DNA of 64,000 bases from Zerene cesonia (lineage: Eukaryota > Arthropoda > Insecta > Lepidoptera > Pieridae), in NCBI RefSeq assembly GCF_012273895.1, contig NC_052130.1, forward strand, positions 6,014,001 to 6,078,000, read 5' to 3'. Shown piece after piece: positions 26,516-41,131 of this stretch (position 1 is the first letter of the stretch; each line of letters opens with the position of its first letter). The notes beneath the pieces are model-generated. The model was not told where the DNA came from. It saw only the letters and a program-made list of their open reading frames with translations, and did no database searches. The position numbers were made by a program, and so were the translations under genes.

Positions 26516-29500
26516 AATACATAACTAATAATTTCACGCGGAATCTAACAACTATAACTGACCGCCCAGGGAGCATTACTTAAAATAAAAAATTCGATTC
26601 GAATAACGCTATAAATTCAGTAAAGAATTTGTATTCAATCCATTTGATCATAAATATTACAAATATTTCAAAACTTGCATCATCCACGTTCCGAGCCGTC
26701 ATTCGATGCCATCTCCGGCACTCTTACAAACGTCATCGTCGATAAATAATAATTAGACAAGCCGCTTTTACGGTTAATTACCCGATAAATACGCCAATTC
26801 GGAACCGGTTGAAACCAGATATATAACAATATAAATTTCGTGTAGGTACAACAGTTTTTCTAATAGAAAACCATATCATCATCGTGACTTATACATACGC
26901 ACATTATTTAGTAGGTATCTATGTGTATACCTTAAATCTAAATCATACGCTATTCAACGGTATCGATCAAAGATCTTTTACAGGTGGATTAAGAGTTAGT
27001 TTTAGAGGTGACAGGTATCTCTCAATCAAACAGTACCTACATCACGGTCTTTATCGCATCAGATGGACCTCTGATCAAATGCCTGCTTAACTAAATCAAA
27101 AAGGAAAAAAGAAAAGCAGATTTCAGCATTCTCCTCTATGCGACAAATGCTTACTTGCAGTACACGCGGCCATTTATAAAATAATCCAGACCTATCACAA
27201 CATAATATATAATGTGGCACATGGCAGCTTCGCCTCTAATCGGATTTTATAAAACTTACGCAACAGAATTATTTACACGTAATCACGCTCAGATCACATT
27301 GTACACATTAATATTTTTTCCGATATGTATGTACTTCTTATCTATATTGAATTGGCTTCAATTACATGGGCTATTTATTTATTTTTGAATCGATTGTCAG
27401 CATGATAGGCTATTTTTAACACGCTTTTATTATTAGCTTCACCTGAATGTTTGAATGTGGCCGACTCCTTTAGACTTGAATTGACCTATTCTTTAATTCA
27501 AACTTTGTTCACTTTTCGTGGATCACTCACAGTATCATTATTTCCTTGCGTATAATTATATATTTAGAACCTCCGTCGTTTTGGAAATACTGGTAAAAAA
27601 AAGTATAATGTACATTTAACTTTTAAATTCCCAACTTACGTTAAGCACGGAACGACAATAACTGAATTATTCGACAATAAGCGAAACTTTCAAACCCAAA
27701 AACTAGCCACCTACATTGCATTGAAAATTATAATAAAAATATTTACCTACGAAACAAATGCACAACATAAAATACTTTAAAACTCGGAATGCACAGCGGC
27801 ACCGGCACCAGTCGCACGGAAAATAGGTTTTCAACTTTCAAAAGAAGCGTTTTGCGAGATATTATTAATACGTAAGTACCTACTTGTACAAGTTGCTCAT
27901 CTCGATTGTATAACACAAACAACAACTTTATAAGAGGCTTATTTATTAAGACACGCAGCTCCAAAGAAAATAAATGACTTAGATATACGAAGCTTGGTAC
28001 CTTCTCGTATCATCGTTTATGATTCCCCTACATAACAATTTTGTAAATTTCGTAATGTTATCAAAGAGGTTAATAAGACTTCTTTTGGCTGAATAAATTC
28101 AATAAAAATGAAAAATGGCTTAATAGTTTTAGAGCTCTATGTGTTCTATGCTATGGCATCCAATATCACCAAAGTAATATTTATTTTGTTTCATACCTAA
28201 TACTCGTTGCAATCTTACGTTTCCACCGCCGCTTTATATTTATGACTAATAATAAATATCCGCTATCGTAAAAATGGTTTGTCGCAACACCTACATAATA
28301 CGCAAACAAAACTGTGTGTCGCATAACGCAAATATGTGTCGGTATCGATAACATTCCGATTGTGTTTGGATCCTTATCGGTTTTTTTAAGTAATTGGATT
28401 GAACTATAATCGAATTTAGAAAAAAACATTACTTTCTCAATTTTCTTAATAAAAGCCGGGCAAACGAGCCTTTACAAGAGTCCTTGTGGAAGTTGTACCG
28501 GCCTTTTAAGGTAGATAGATACCATGTGTAATTTAATTCTTCTAGTCATTTCAATAAGTATACATTTTATAAATATAATTACTAATTTCTGTGATTGCAC
28601 ATTCAAAGACAATCTATGAACAAAGTAACATAAGGGTAAAGTGTCTTCTTCATGCCTAATAATACATGTTTGACACTAACTCTTTACCTCCCTACATACC
28701 AAAACAAAGAGTTGTACTATCATCCACGTAACCTATACCAAAGTATAAGATTACACTACCGTAATTACTTCTACTTTTCTTATAACAAACACGCTCATAG
28801 AAACCCCCATACATTTAGTACATCATACAAAATCAAATATTTCGTACAAGCATGAACGACAACTCCGAATCGCGATACGCACACGTCTAATATCTAAACA
28901 TTTCTCTTCACAAACGACGCCGCAAAAACTTTTAAACTGCCCGTTTACGCTATAAATAATACATAAGAGGTACGAAACCGATTCACGCTGACCACTCACT
29001 CGTTACAGATCCGGTTAAGCCGACATAGCATCGAATAAATTAGCATCACGATGCATTCATATCAATATTAATGTACTAAATGGTTAATTAGACGAATACT
29101 TCGAATTCTCGCGTTATTTCGAAAGACCGATAGGAGGCGCGGGAACGTGTCTTATTTGAATTGTTGTAAATAGTTGATGTTTAAATACGTACGATATTTT
29201 AATCTACGCTAGGGTTGACGGTTCCGTCAAATGTAAGAATATTTTTTACAATATAAAGTGTATACTTGAGTAAAATAAAAAGAACTACATAAACAACATC
29301 TATAAGCGTCGAGGACTACATATTTAAATCTTTTGAAAAGTACACACATTTCATACTTCGCTCAGTTAAGTATCAACGAAAAACGAACGTTATCTATTGC
29401 TGAATTAACGTACTGTAATGTCACAGCCATCAAAAAACATCGTAGTTCTTAATTCTCAAGTATAAAGTCACACGGAACAAAATGTCCCCAGTCGGCATCC

Positions 29501-31100
29501 CTAATTCGCACCGCTCCCAAAGTGCCGCGACCAACTTTACTTGGGCCAAGTAATAGCCGTTTCCAGCATTGTCGCGAACTCACTTCCGCGCTGACTCATC
29601 CCCCATCTATACACGATAAAAGACCTTATTCGGTGAAATAAAAACTTTTAAGTCACGTACCTACCTACCTACCTACACTGTCAACCGTTCGTTCGGACTC
29701 GCGAAATACGTGTCTAATTATCGTAGTTATAAATAGCGGTGTGATGCATTACGCTTATTGTTAAAGAAAACACATGTATGTATATTGATTTGAGTATGTA
29801 TTATTGGATATATACTTGTTCTATGTATGCTCTACCAACATGTCATTACTTAATCGAGATCGAGAAATTTTGTCGAAGACTTGTCTAATTTGATAAACCA
29901 TGTATATATGTATATAAATATGTAGTATAATAACACATGGTATGCTTTAAGTGTTATTTTAACCTTCTTTTCGAATGCAAATAATAATTTGCAATAAGTT
30001 AAATCAGTTAAACAGCCCTTAAACACACGAAATTTTGTGAACGACATTTTTAAAACAACAAAAGTTTAACATCGAAGAAACCCATCAACGCAACGTATAA
30101 AATCTACTATCTCTCGTTTTATTCTAAGCGATTGTTTTACCTCCGGTCCGCCGGCACTCGGTATGTCGCTGACATACCACTTCGCAAAAACAACCTTCCT
30201 CCACAATACTACAATAGATGGCTGAGTTGAGCGTTTTCACCCCCCCTCCCTTTCCCCTCACGCCTTGCCCCGTGCGGCGGCCCGCTCCCGCCCACCCCCT
30301 TCCGCCGTCACTACATGAGTCAGCGCCGACGTTATATCAAATTCGACGCCGCGCAACTCTAGTGGCTTGTTTTCGTTGTAACATAGCATTTTTTCGTCAA
30401 TAAAGCACTCGGTAATGGCGCCATTGACAATGATAAAGGTGATCGGGAATAAATTTCTGGGGCGGAGCGAATTTCACTTCTTTGTTTCGAGCTCCGCTGA
30501 AGTATAAACGCCGCGAACGGCAAACTTACCCGAGACCTACCTATTTTAACTTGGTTCGCCAGTTTAAAGTTACCCGCAACTTTCGAACTGGAAAACTCAA
30601 GTAAAGGAATAACTTTTTAACAAAATAGAAGCTACTTCGAGTGCTACTAAGGCTGTAGTAACTATGTTATTGTAAGATCGATTTAGCTTTTATAGGTCAA
30701 TAAATACTGTATAGGTGCTTACTTCGTAAAAGCTATTGAATGTAATATTCAAGACGTTCTCATAATATGTTTTTCTATTGTATTTGAGACAATAATTGTA
30801 AGAAACCTGAAATAATTGAATAAAACACAATTGAACATCTCGTTTCAATGTATTCTTTTATTTTATGGTGTTGGTACAATTTGTTGGCTAAGTTAATATG
30901 TTGTGTTTTCCCTGATATATGAATGTTTTTCTCTTTTTTTCATGATTTATAAATAAAATCTAACCACAGTGTTAAGGTAATTTAAAACCATGCTGTTAAC
31001 CTACTAAAAGTTAACGGCGAAAATAATTTACGAACTAAAAAGGCACTGAATGTCATGTTTATCGTAATCAAAAGTAATCGAATATTTCGCACAAAACATA
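25771..31100. other. Noncoding stretch with simple repeats, no gene recognised
   Basis: AT-rich DNA. It includes a pyrimidine tract and microsatellite at 26325-26515, a CTAC microsatellite near 29660, and a C-rich patch at about 30237-30350 on which a short Pro-rich frame is opened by composition only. No splice-bounded coding segment was recognised. Confidence 0.45.
26483..26515. repeat. (TTTC)n microsatellite after a T-rich tract
   Basis: About eight TTTC units, preceded by a T-rich tract (26325-26462) and the phrase gtggagtcaaataaatg. The arrangement resembles the 3' end of a retroposed element, but the body is not recognisable. Confidence 0.9.
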
Positions 31101-31119
31101 AAAAAGATACGATAAAAGA

Positions 31120-31345
31120 TGCGGCTTAGCAACAAAGGTGAACAACATAGCGCGAAAGAATCGCCCGGTCGTTTCCGATCGACGAAACGAAATCCAATTA
31201 AGCATCCCATCTCGCCGGCGTTCGGCCGTGCGCCCAGAGGAAACCGTAAAAACCTGACCGACGGGCGTGGTTGCGCCGCGCTCATAGCCGCTCTATGCAA
31301 ATACATCGCGCACTTTATAATTGCTTTAATTAAACATACAAGTCC
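31120..31345. promoter_or_regulatory. GC-richer patch with POU octamer and homeodomain sites
   Basis: The GC-richer segment contains an exact octamer ATGCAAAT at 31295-31302, then ataattgctttaatta type homeodomain sequence. Open frames on both strands extend through it (up to 159 codons), but neither shows a recognisable domain. It may be a conserved regulatory element or an unrecognised coding piece. Comparative data would decide. Confidence 0.25.
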
Positions 31346-32266
31346 AAGGTTCACTCGAAATTCAAGAAGGGACAAACACAAAATAGTTTTTAATATGTTG
31401 GGTTTGTCTCTGCTTCGATTATAACAACATTCGTTAAAAAAGATGACAGAGCAGATAGGATTTATATAACCTACATCATAACCACGAATAATAAAAGTCA
31501 AGTGCAATTAAAGGTAACATCATAATGATATGGCCTCTAAAATGCCTATCCTATGTTAATTACCAATGCCTATTGGTTAATTTACATTTTCCATTATGTC
31601 ACTTAGTTAAATCTGAAATCCCCATCTACTGACACTACCGCATAACGTCATCATTTTTTTGCAACTACTAATCGTGAACACCGGCTAAGTCCTGTTTACA
31701 CAGACACAATTTTAATTATAATCACCGATGCTTTTCAATAAACTATCCACTTAAATAAAACTGACGCTTAATTAAGGTGAGTTAGCAATTAAATTGTAAT
31801 AAGGATTGTGTATTAAATTAAAATTTTTGATTTAAATTAAATTAAGACTTAGTTCTGTTACATAAAGTTTCTAAACGTCAAGGCCATTTTAATACATTTT
31901 TCGGTACAAAAACAAGAAAAAGAATATATTTATATTTACAAAAGATTTTATAAAAAGAACTAAATAAACTTAGTACAAAACGTATAGTGTATAAGTCTAA
32001 TGTATTATATCTAATATTCTAGTGTATTGGACATCACATTGACCCCGAAAATAGAAACCATAACAAAAAATATAACATTGAAATCGATATATCCACTAAG
32101 TGGTTGAATTTAAAGCGACGTCGACAAAATAATACTTCAAATAGAATGCACCGTTTGCTTTAGTTTGCGGTTTATTGAGGTCAGATCATTTGAAACTAGA
32201 CTGACATCATGTTTTAATAATAATAAATACAGTTTCGACTGCTGTTGCGATCTATTAGTTACTAGC

Positions 32267-32420
32267 GAGTCGCCCCGGCTTCACCCGTGGTTTGTATTTA
32301 TGTCATAAGAACCGTCCATATGCCTTCACAAAAACGTAAAAAATGTATTGGTCTAACTTATGAAGCCTTCACGAGTTTAACGCTTAGAAAACTTCATCAC
32401 TTTTTTATTTATATAGATGA
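32267..32420 (+). mobile_element. Degenerate dispersed repeat, family B
   Basis: It starts with gcgagtcgccccggcttcacccg and ends near tttatttatatagatgaa. Related heads occur at 45667 (cgcccggcttcgcctgtgg), 52364 (gcccgcggctttgcccgcg) and 59115 (tgcctcgcggttttgccca). This head is a common feature of nonautonomous lepidopteran retroposons. The copy is old and its ends are approximate. Confidence 0.55.
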
Positions 32421-35400
32421 ATGTAGGAACAAATAGAACATCATCCAATAGTGTATTTACATACATTGATTAGGAAAAATAGTGTTAAAGTCTGATTTTA
32501 TATGACTTTACAAACGTATATAATACAATTGAGGTTTAAACACGTCATACAATTTCTAGTTGACCCAATATCTCACCACAATCAAAATTTTCCTTTGACC
32601 GTCGCTAATGATCGTCAATAATATGTTATGCAATTCATTTGTTCGTTTGTACCACAATAACAATATACAACATACACGCTACACACAGACGCGGCGCGGG
32701 CCGATCGTTAGCAGGGCATGGTTTGTTAGAGCCGGGGCTAATCATGGATTACTATTGACAGCTAAACTCGACCCATTTACGTGTCCCTTACGTGAACGGT
32801 TTCGAAAGTATTTGTGACGTTGTGTACGCAGCACCTGGTGGGCAGGCGATAACTGATGCCGATTTTGTGTGAATACAATTAGACATAGAGCGTGAACTAG
32901 GTTACAGTACAGTGTGCGCTACAAACGTTGAAAACATCAAGATAATCATTTTTATAATTACAGTAATTGATTAACAGACAGAGAACCCCGCTTGCTGCAA
33001 AAACTTTTTATTGTTTTAAGTAAATGGGACTCATTAACAGAATGGATTCTGTCCATGTCGAATATGAATTGGTGTCATTTATAAATGTCAAATAGACAAC
33101 GATTATCGCCGAAGAATCTGCCGACAGTTTCAGAGAGCGTAACGATTAATTTCATTCAACACTATCCCATCATCTGAACAATCTTCCACATTTACGGTAC
33201 TTGGCACGTGCATAATGCCTCCAAAATGCCACCACTAAACCGGCACAATAACAAGAAAACAATGTCTCGGTGTGGGCACAAACCGCCGACGCAGCATGGG
33301 GCGGCGCACAAAGGCATACCTAGCGTGTGCTCTTGCCGAATTGAGCTATAAATTTCTTTATCGCCGGCCGGCCGTGCGCCAATAAACAACCAAATGATCA
33401 CACTTAAATGGATTATTCGCGTGCCGCCGCCGTTGCGCTATACGTGTTTGATAATGCACAGTTTTACTAGACAATAGATAAAAGAATACGTCGGGCATAA
33501 ACGGCGACTGTGTTGCGACGGAATAAATTCCAGCTCGAAAGAAGCTGCATCTGCCAGCTGCTGTATTAGTGGAGGTTATCCAAAAGATTTAATACAGAAA
33601 CAGGCACAAGTGTGTTTAAAAATTTAAACACTGTAAAAGTTTTCAATTTGTATTTGAGAATGATATTTTTTTATTCACACAAGTTTTTTCATAGTAGCAT
33701 TTTACATATACATTATTATATGATTGAAAAATTAACCTTTTACTATACAGGATCCATATGTTATTTGAGTAATGACAACACTGCGATAATTCAATGATAT
33801 CGTCTTTTATTTTTTAATCTACCTAATTCACGATTTTTTTTTTTTTTGATAAAGATACAATCCTGTATAATCAAGATATTCTTTTTTTTTAAATTGAATA
33901 CATTATATTTCCGCTGTATTTTCCAGTAATTGGAAAAACGATACATTCATTATCAAGTTTAAATTTCAATATGATTTATATATAACAAAATCCTATATCT
34001 TATAATATATATGTGAAGTGAAGTGAAAGTGTGATTGTTCATGCGTGTTTCACGTTGCAGCGGAGCAATTTAAGGGTATGAATTTTTTTGTCTGGAGATA
34101 GTAAGGAAGTTAACTAATAACACATATTTTTAGCGCGGTGGATCATCTAAAACCCGCGGGAATTTCCTTTGTATTTCGAAAAAAAAACAATCCATACTAG
34201 CAGAGCTCTTGACAAAAATGTAGAGCGAAAAATGTAAAAGTTAAATATTTAGCAACGACAAAACCTGCCGGCACAATAAAAGCAATTCTATCGAAATCCG
34301 ATAAAGTACACTCGAGGCATAATCTGAGACGATTTGATATGAGACGTGACGTAAGTATGCTAGAATTTGAATTGCTTCAAAGGTTCCTAATGTTGTTTAT
34401 TCAAATATAACAAGCATTTAATAAAGAGCACTTTATATTCAATAGAAGTACCAAAACTATAATTACAATCAGAAACTAACAAAAGTATAAAATTAAAGTA
34501 TTCAATATTTTCTTTTATGTTATGACGTAAAATGTATTGTTTCTAAATACTTATTTTTATTGTACTTGGTTACGATTAACTACCTACATATTGAAATACC
34601 ATCGAGATACAAATTTGAATACCACTTCAATACAACCCGGACACATGACACATCGGAGATTCGAACAAAAAACTGTTTGCGAAAAATAAAAACATTTTGA
34701 AGATGTTTCTTATCACTTCTATTTGCGTTGCACAATACCATCCACGTTTACATTACAATATATAACTCAAATTACGTACGTAGTAACCACTTGCTTTATT
34801 GATTACACTTTTATATTATAATGGTTTTTCGCAATACTGTACGTTAGAGGTGCCGGTGCTATTGATGGCCGTATGAATGCTGAATACGGAAATGGTACTA
34901 TTGATTATTACATAAAAAGCCATATTATTATATACGACCCAAGAATGTCACTATGGATTAACTTGAGGCGCCACATTCGACCCCGCAGTACAAAGAAGAC
35001 TGCTTGTATTGGCATTTCATATGCGTGTTCAATTTTCTTAAAATTAAAACATGTTTATATATATAAAGTTTCTTCCAATTATTTATATAATAATATACCG
35101 TGATATACGATAGAATTATATTTTATATATCGTGTATATTATAACATAAAAACATAAAAGCCATAATAACAAAACAAGTTTTAGAAAAATGTAGGACAAA
35201 CTACATTGAATTACACAATCGAAATGTGAGTTATGAATTATTCTAAAAAAAAAAAGAATTTAGAAACCTGATCTTCGCACGGAATTAAAAATAAATAAAA
35301 TGAAATATGATAAATGCGTATATATTATAATTCAATTATAATCGGACATTTAACTGTACCTATAAATACATTACTAAAATTGATTACATACAAAGTAATC

Positions 35401-36954
35401 GTTGATTTTATTAAGCAAAAGCACATGTTAAACTACTCTCAAGAGTAATGAAAACTAGCAAGAACTGGAAGCTTTGCACAAGTTCCAAACTACTCATGGT
35501 AGTTTCTGGAATAAAAGCGCTTACAACTTCGCTTTAATATTTGTCTCTCGGGAGCAAGTTTTCGAATTACTATTCCGTCTCGTCCCTAGATGAGTAAGTG
35601 GGTGTTTTTGTATCGCATTTATGCCGTAAATAATTAAATACGTTTGTTTATGAGTCGCTTTGATGTCCCCACAGACAGCATTAACATAGTATATCTTGCG
35701 TTAAATTCTCGCAACCAGACGCACGGCGTAGTCCATACTGCAGATAGACCAGCCCAGGAGAGATTATGCGGACGTGTACGTGAAACTTCCATCTTGGGTA
35801 CACGGCACTCTGTACGAATGCACACAATCAGTACGAATTAATGTTCTGTCTTAACAACTGTCGTCAAGTTTTCGTGTAAATCTAACTCATTGATACAGCA
35901 CAAATAAATTGGCAATAGTATATTCAATTGCTTTGATAACAACATTGTATATTTCACCGAAATTAGATTCCCGGTCACATCGCGATATCAAAATGACAGA
36001 CATTGTAGGTACTCGGGAGCACAAAGCAGTCGATAAATGAGTTAGAGGGGGGACGGAACAAGGTCGTATCTCAAATCTTGGGATCGCTTCCCTTCAACAT
36101 TCCTTCTGGGACGTATGTACCTACATAGAGTCGTCCCTTTTGTCTCAGAAATACATTACCCATTGTTCACCTACCCTTTGTCTACATACGTACTTGTGTG
36201 ACCGTGCGTACAATAACATTTTTAATGAAGGTGAACTCTACAAAAGACAAATTGCTATAATTGGTCATTTGTCACAAAAGAAATGTCTAAAGACACCTAC
36301 CGACTCGTCTCGTTGCCAGAAGCGAATCGTCTAGAACTTTTTTCATATAAATTTTCCCCGCTTAACATTTCCCATTTTGATTCGAACAGAAGCCATTTCT
36401 GCAGATATCTATCTAAAATATGTAGTAAATTCAAGGAAGCGCCATTGATATTCGCTGAAGCGACAGTATAACCGGAATTTTATGTATTTCAGCCATCAGA
36501 AACGCTGAGCAATAACACTCGAGTGTTTTATTACATGCCCGCTCCGCTATGACCGTCATTTGTTATCGGCCTTTATACTGTCGGCTAGAATCAAACTTGA
36601 AAAAAAAAAAACTAGCAACTAAGCGCGATCGGCCGCTGGTGTGTCGTAAAACGTGATGACACTTGTACAATTTTATAACGCTTTCTGATAGTTTTACCCT
36701 CCAAAACTTAAATATAACCCAAATACCTAATTAGCTACCTACTAAACACAATCTCATGTTTTTAATCTTACGTACATTCAACGCAAAATTAGTCTGTATT
36801 ATGAAACCAGTTTCAAAAATAAATTCACCGCTCGTTTAACAATTACACACAAACGCGATTTGTAATTACGTTTTTAATAGGTCGGTCAACGATAGGGGTG
36901 GATAAGGAACCCTCGGTTTGCGCTCGAAGTGGATGTCTGCGGAACAATTCAACA

Positions 36955-36977
36955 TTACGTAAGTTAACATTACGTAA
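36955..36977. promoter_or_regulatory. Tandem pair of TTACGTAA sites
   Basis: Two exact TTACGTAA palindromes (36955-36962 and 36970-36977) lie within a 15-base direct duplication, aacattacgtaagtt. ATTACGTAA is the core bound by PAR-bZIP/C-EBP-type factors (vrille/Pdp1 class). The spacing is about 1.5 helical turns. Function is inferred from the motif only. Confidence 0.35.
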
Positions 36978-37772
36978 GTTAAATTATAGCTCTCATATCG
37001 ACCAATTTCATTGGAGCGTGACTGTTCAAGTTTGCTTTATACGTTTAGATATTTGCTCGCGTTAAGCACTTGGCTATAATAGCTTCGCTGATAACACTTT
37101 TGTTACCGAGCGTAAAATTTTATGAAAACTAAAGTGTGGACTCGAAAAATTCACATTCAAAACCCAGCCAACATTAACGCCACTCAAAAACACGGCATTA
37201 TCAAGTAGCGCGACATTTCATCGTAACGAAGCGAGCGAAATAGGAAAAAATACCGCACAGTAACATCTGGGGAAAACCCTCTGCGTGACAGACGAGTCCA
37301 ATTTGCTTTAAAACGAGCCTCACTGTCGAAAAAATAAACGCGGCGTTGTATCCGAGTGAGTTATATATGCGCATATATTGTCGGCAACCGTTTTATATCC
37401 AATTCGTGACGAAGAAAGTTACGCCACGCGGCGCACTTTACATTTGAAGAAGCGCAAATTTTAGGTATCGAATTGGGCACATTACGTGCTCGTTCTATCT
37501 TATCGGACATGTTTAAAAGTTATCTATAAAGCGTTATCTTAATTTTTCGTTCTCACTTTATTACTGTGTACTTATGTCATGTAATGTTTATGGCCAATGC
37601 AGGTTCTAAATGCGTGGAGGCACTTTTTGTAGTGTAGATGTTTTGAAACGAGATAAAGGCGAAGTAGTGGGCGTATATAAAACTACAATCGATAGTCGAT
37701 CAAGCCGGCCGGGCGAGTTGACCTCGGTGTATGCGATTCACACGACTGTGTGCTTGTGTGCGCGGCTGTCTC

Positions 37773-37804
37773 TGTGTGTGTGGGTGTGTGTGTGTGTGTG
37801 TGTG
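37773..37804. repeat. (TG)n microsatellite
   Basis: About 16 TG units with one interruption (gggtg). It is simple sequence that opens chance frames on both strands. Confidence 0.95.
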
Positions 37805-40800
37805 GCGGAGCGGATGTGGTCTCTGCATACGAGTGCTATTTACTGAGACGTGTCGTGCGAATAGAGCGTCGTTATGTAAGCCCGTTAAAGCGTTATGACC
37901 TTTTGAAGACGTTTTAACACAAAATAACGTTGTGTATTTCATCTTGTGATAAAACAATTTTAAGACACGCCGTGCAAATGAGGCGTTGAGGTTCTTATTA
38001 ACCGATTAAAAAAAGAGGTGTTATCAATTCTACAATTTTTTTTTTTTTTGAGTTTGCCTCACAACCTCACAACTTTTACCGGGTGAAGCAATTTTTATGA
38101 TTCTTTTTTTTATTTGAAAGCTTATGCCACCCATGAGGTATCATTTAAATTTGGTCAATTTCTGACAATTTGAAAGCGGTTTCCTTTTTTTCATATCTCG
38201 CATCATCAATTAATTAACTTATTATTATTCTGAAGCAAAACCGCAATGTCCTCGTTTCAATATCCTTAAAGTTATATGATAACATCTATGTAATTAGAAG
38301 TTGGAATACAAAAGGAAAATACGCTAAAACGAGTTTACATTAACTTGCCTCACCTGTCCACGGTGGCACCATGTTAATTACCGCAAACCGGATAAAAATA
38401 CTACGTTTTAACTATACCATCAAAATATACCCATTTACCATATGTGCTTATGATGGAGAAGCCTTCATCAGCATAAAATAACGCTTACATATACGTTAAT
38501 GAGCATCTCGCGCGTTCTACATTACGGTGGAAACGTAACGTGTTTCAAAAATCTAGTTTGGTAATAAATATTACGCATATAAATGGTTATGTTTCGTTAA
38601 TTTGGCCATGGTCACTGTCATTTAATACCGCTCGCTGTGATAAAATGTGCCGATACAAGTATTTAGAATACTATAACAGCACAAAGTGTTAATCAGCCTG
38701 AGTGCAAATAATTATTTTTAGTTTTATATCTATATTTGTTGTTTCTTTGTGTATTAAGTATGTATTGGTCTATGTTAAATATATATTTATGTAAAATATT
38801 TTAAGGAAATGTGTTTAAATAAATGTACTTTCTGACCATTCGATATATTCATCTATAATTTATTTGTATGTTGTATTAGCATAATGGAATCGATGAACAT
38901 CAAAACTTTTTATTTATGCCTCCATTCCGACTTTAGTGTAGTTAATTGATAAATTCATTTACTTTCCGAACTTGATTAAACTTTTGCCATTCATTCCCCA
39001 GTCACATTTAATATAAAACCTTCTTAGTACAGAATTTAATATTCTCGAAGGTTAACAAGTTTTGTTAGCGTCGTTTTTATACGCTCATTGTCTAATTGTG
39101 TTATTTTTGTGTCAACATTCAACGGCTACGTGAACAATGTCTATGCTCACGAACGAACAAAAACTGACGGCGTATGGCTGTCGTTAATTAAAAATAATTT
39201 AGGTCAGTCAGTCTGCAAAAATATAATGAAACGTTGGCAAAAATCGTCTTGTTATGCTTTTAATTTGAAATATAACAATGCCGCGCTATAGGTAACATGC
39301 GAAAACATGACGTCGTACAATTCTTACGATAACGATGAAATGGGAGTTACGTAAAGTTATATCAATAGTAATATGGTAAAGTCTAAAATCTATGCACACT
39401 GAATACTTGTATCTTTACCTTCGTACCTTTATCCTTTTGGACGATAATATAGAGTTATATCCACATCTAAGAAACCAATCATTTTATACTTAGTTATTAT
39501 TTTTATGTTACTGTGTGTTTTGTGTGAAATATTGCAGTAGGTACCATTATTCAGTTACGCCAAACACATTTTTCGACACCTGTTTCATATTTCATAGAAT
39601 AATTAAAACAAAGACTTCAAACAGTTCATTTTACAAGACTTATTTAATAATAATAACACCACACAAAGTGTCCAGCGTCCGAAAACATTTTAATTTCTGG
39701 AAGAGAAGCAATCGCGTCAAAATCAATCGTAAGAAATTACACACTTTCTAAACTGTTACAATAAATACGTCTGAATTGTACCCGTGCTGAAATTTTATAA
39801 ATGCGAAAGTAGGCGTGTCATTGTGATGTGATATTAACCTCGTATATATTATATATTATAATGAAATACCTCTTCCTTCCTAACTTTGGAGATGGATGTA
39901 TGATACGAATGATATGTTCGAAACAATATTATGAGAGCAGCTAGCGCTACACAAATGTGTTAACACATATGCGATAAGACATTGTAAGGATTGAAGCAAG
40001 AATACATAAACTGCTTGTCATAAATCTGTTACTATGCAAAAAATTTACGGTTCGCGCTTTGAACATAAGAATATCCGACCTGATGTTTCATAAATTATAT
40101 CATTGCTATACAACAATTTAAATTAATTAATTTATCATTTATATGCATAATAAATGACAAGGTTATTTCCTACATTCTTTAAAACCAGAAAAAAAAAATA
40201 GAAAAATAACAAGAATTTCTATTTTACTTTTATAATACATATTATACTATTAGCTATTAAAGCCTTGGATCAAGAAACATTTGTTTAATAGTTAATCCAT
40301 AGACACATACAACATTACAGATTCTTAAATGCTAGTGTCATATTAGTTCTAAAATTAAAAGCTTGAACATTTCATACCTAATCTGAATTGCTAAAGTGAA
40401 AAATTGTCTGTCGGATGCGTTTTTTCCAAAAGAATCTTAAAAAAATATAAATAGTTTCTCTCAAGCAGACATGTCACATACCAGATCACACTCTGTTTAA
40501 CTTAAATACCTTTTAAATAGATATTTTATATATATTTCAGAGTTATTATATATAGTACATATAGTAAACATAGCACATATAGTAGATAACATTTTAAGGA
40601 TACAATTTGTAAGTGAAACAAGGTAGGTATTTTAGTTTTAAGAAGGTATACACATGAAAGCTCTGGTGATTGATAATGGAAAGTTGTTCCAAGAATCCCA
40701 CTTACACCTTGAATCAACATTTTTTTTATATTTATTCTCTTTTCATATACTTAGAAAAAAATTGAGATGAAATTTTCTATAAACTTCAAATTAGTTTTAA

Positions 40801-41045
40801 TTATCAATCAAAAAGCATTTATTCATATCAATTTATCACAGTTATTAATACTGATCATCATTCAAACAACAAACAAAACTTAAAAACTTCTGTTAAAGAA
40901 TTACAAAAGGTTGCAACTTAATGAATTCCCATTTGAAGAAAACTCTCAAAAACTCTTAGCATTGTGTAGGTCTTCAAAATTCCAAATTGTTTATTTTATA
41001 AAGCAATGAGATAAATTAATAAAAGTTAAAGAATTTCAAGCTCAC
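37805..41045. other. Noncoding stretch, no gene recognised
   Basis: AT-rich with several T/A runs (38036-38049, 40190-40200). Only the tentative minus-strand start exon at 38354-38372 stands out. Confidence 0.45.
38354..38372 (-). other. Candidate start-codon exon (minus strand)
   Basis: On the minus strand, aac-ATG is followed by GTG CCA CCG TGG ACA G and then a strong donor (gtgaggcaag). An in-frame start in fair context directly before a donor is typical of a first coding exon. Possible upstream noncoding exons are 41046-41131 and 42068-42159. No downstream coding exon was found, so this may be chance. Confidence 0.18.
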
Positions 41046-41131
41046 CTGACAACTTGAAACAAACACGGGCTCTTTTATAGGTAAATAACGAACAGGTGAA
41101 ACTTTGAAATGAATTTCATTCAAACTTTTAC
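41046..41131 (-). other. Candidate exon (minus strand)
   Basis: An 86-base minus-strand segment has a good acceptor (ttgttcaactaactttgattcag, with a perfect CTAAC branch-point motif) and a donor (ttgtcag|gtgagc). One frame is open throughout (28 codons, containing SPVRYLPIKEPVF). No family is recognised. The splice context is better than expected by chance, but RNA data are needed. Confidence 0.25.

Larger units (their letters stand above)
31346..37772. other. Noncoding stretch, no gene recognised
   Basis: Mostly AT-rich. It contains a degenerate 'gccccggcttcacccgtgg' repeat (32267-32420), paired TTACGTAA sites (36955-36977) and GC-richer patches near 32690 and 33300. Open frames are short and not protein-like. 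Confidence 0.45.
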
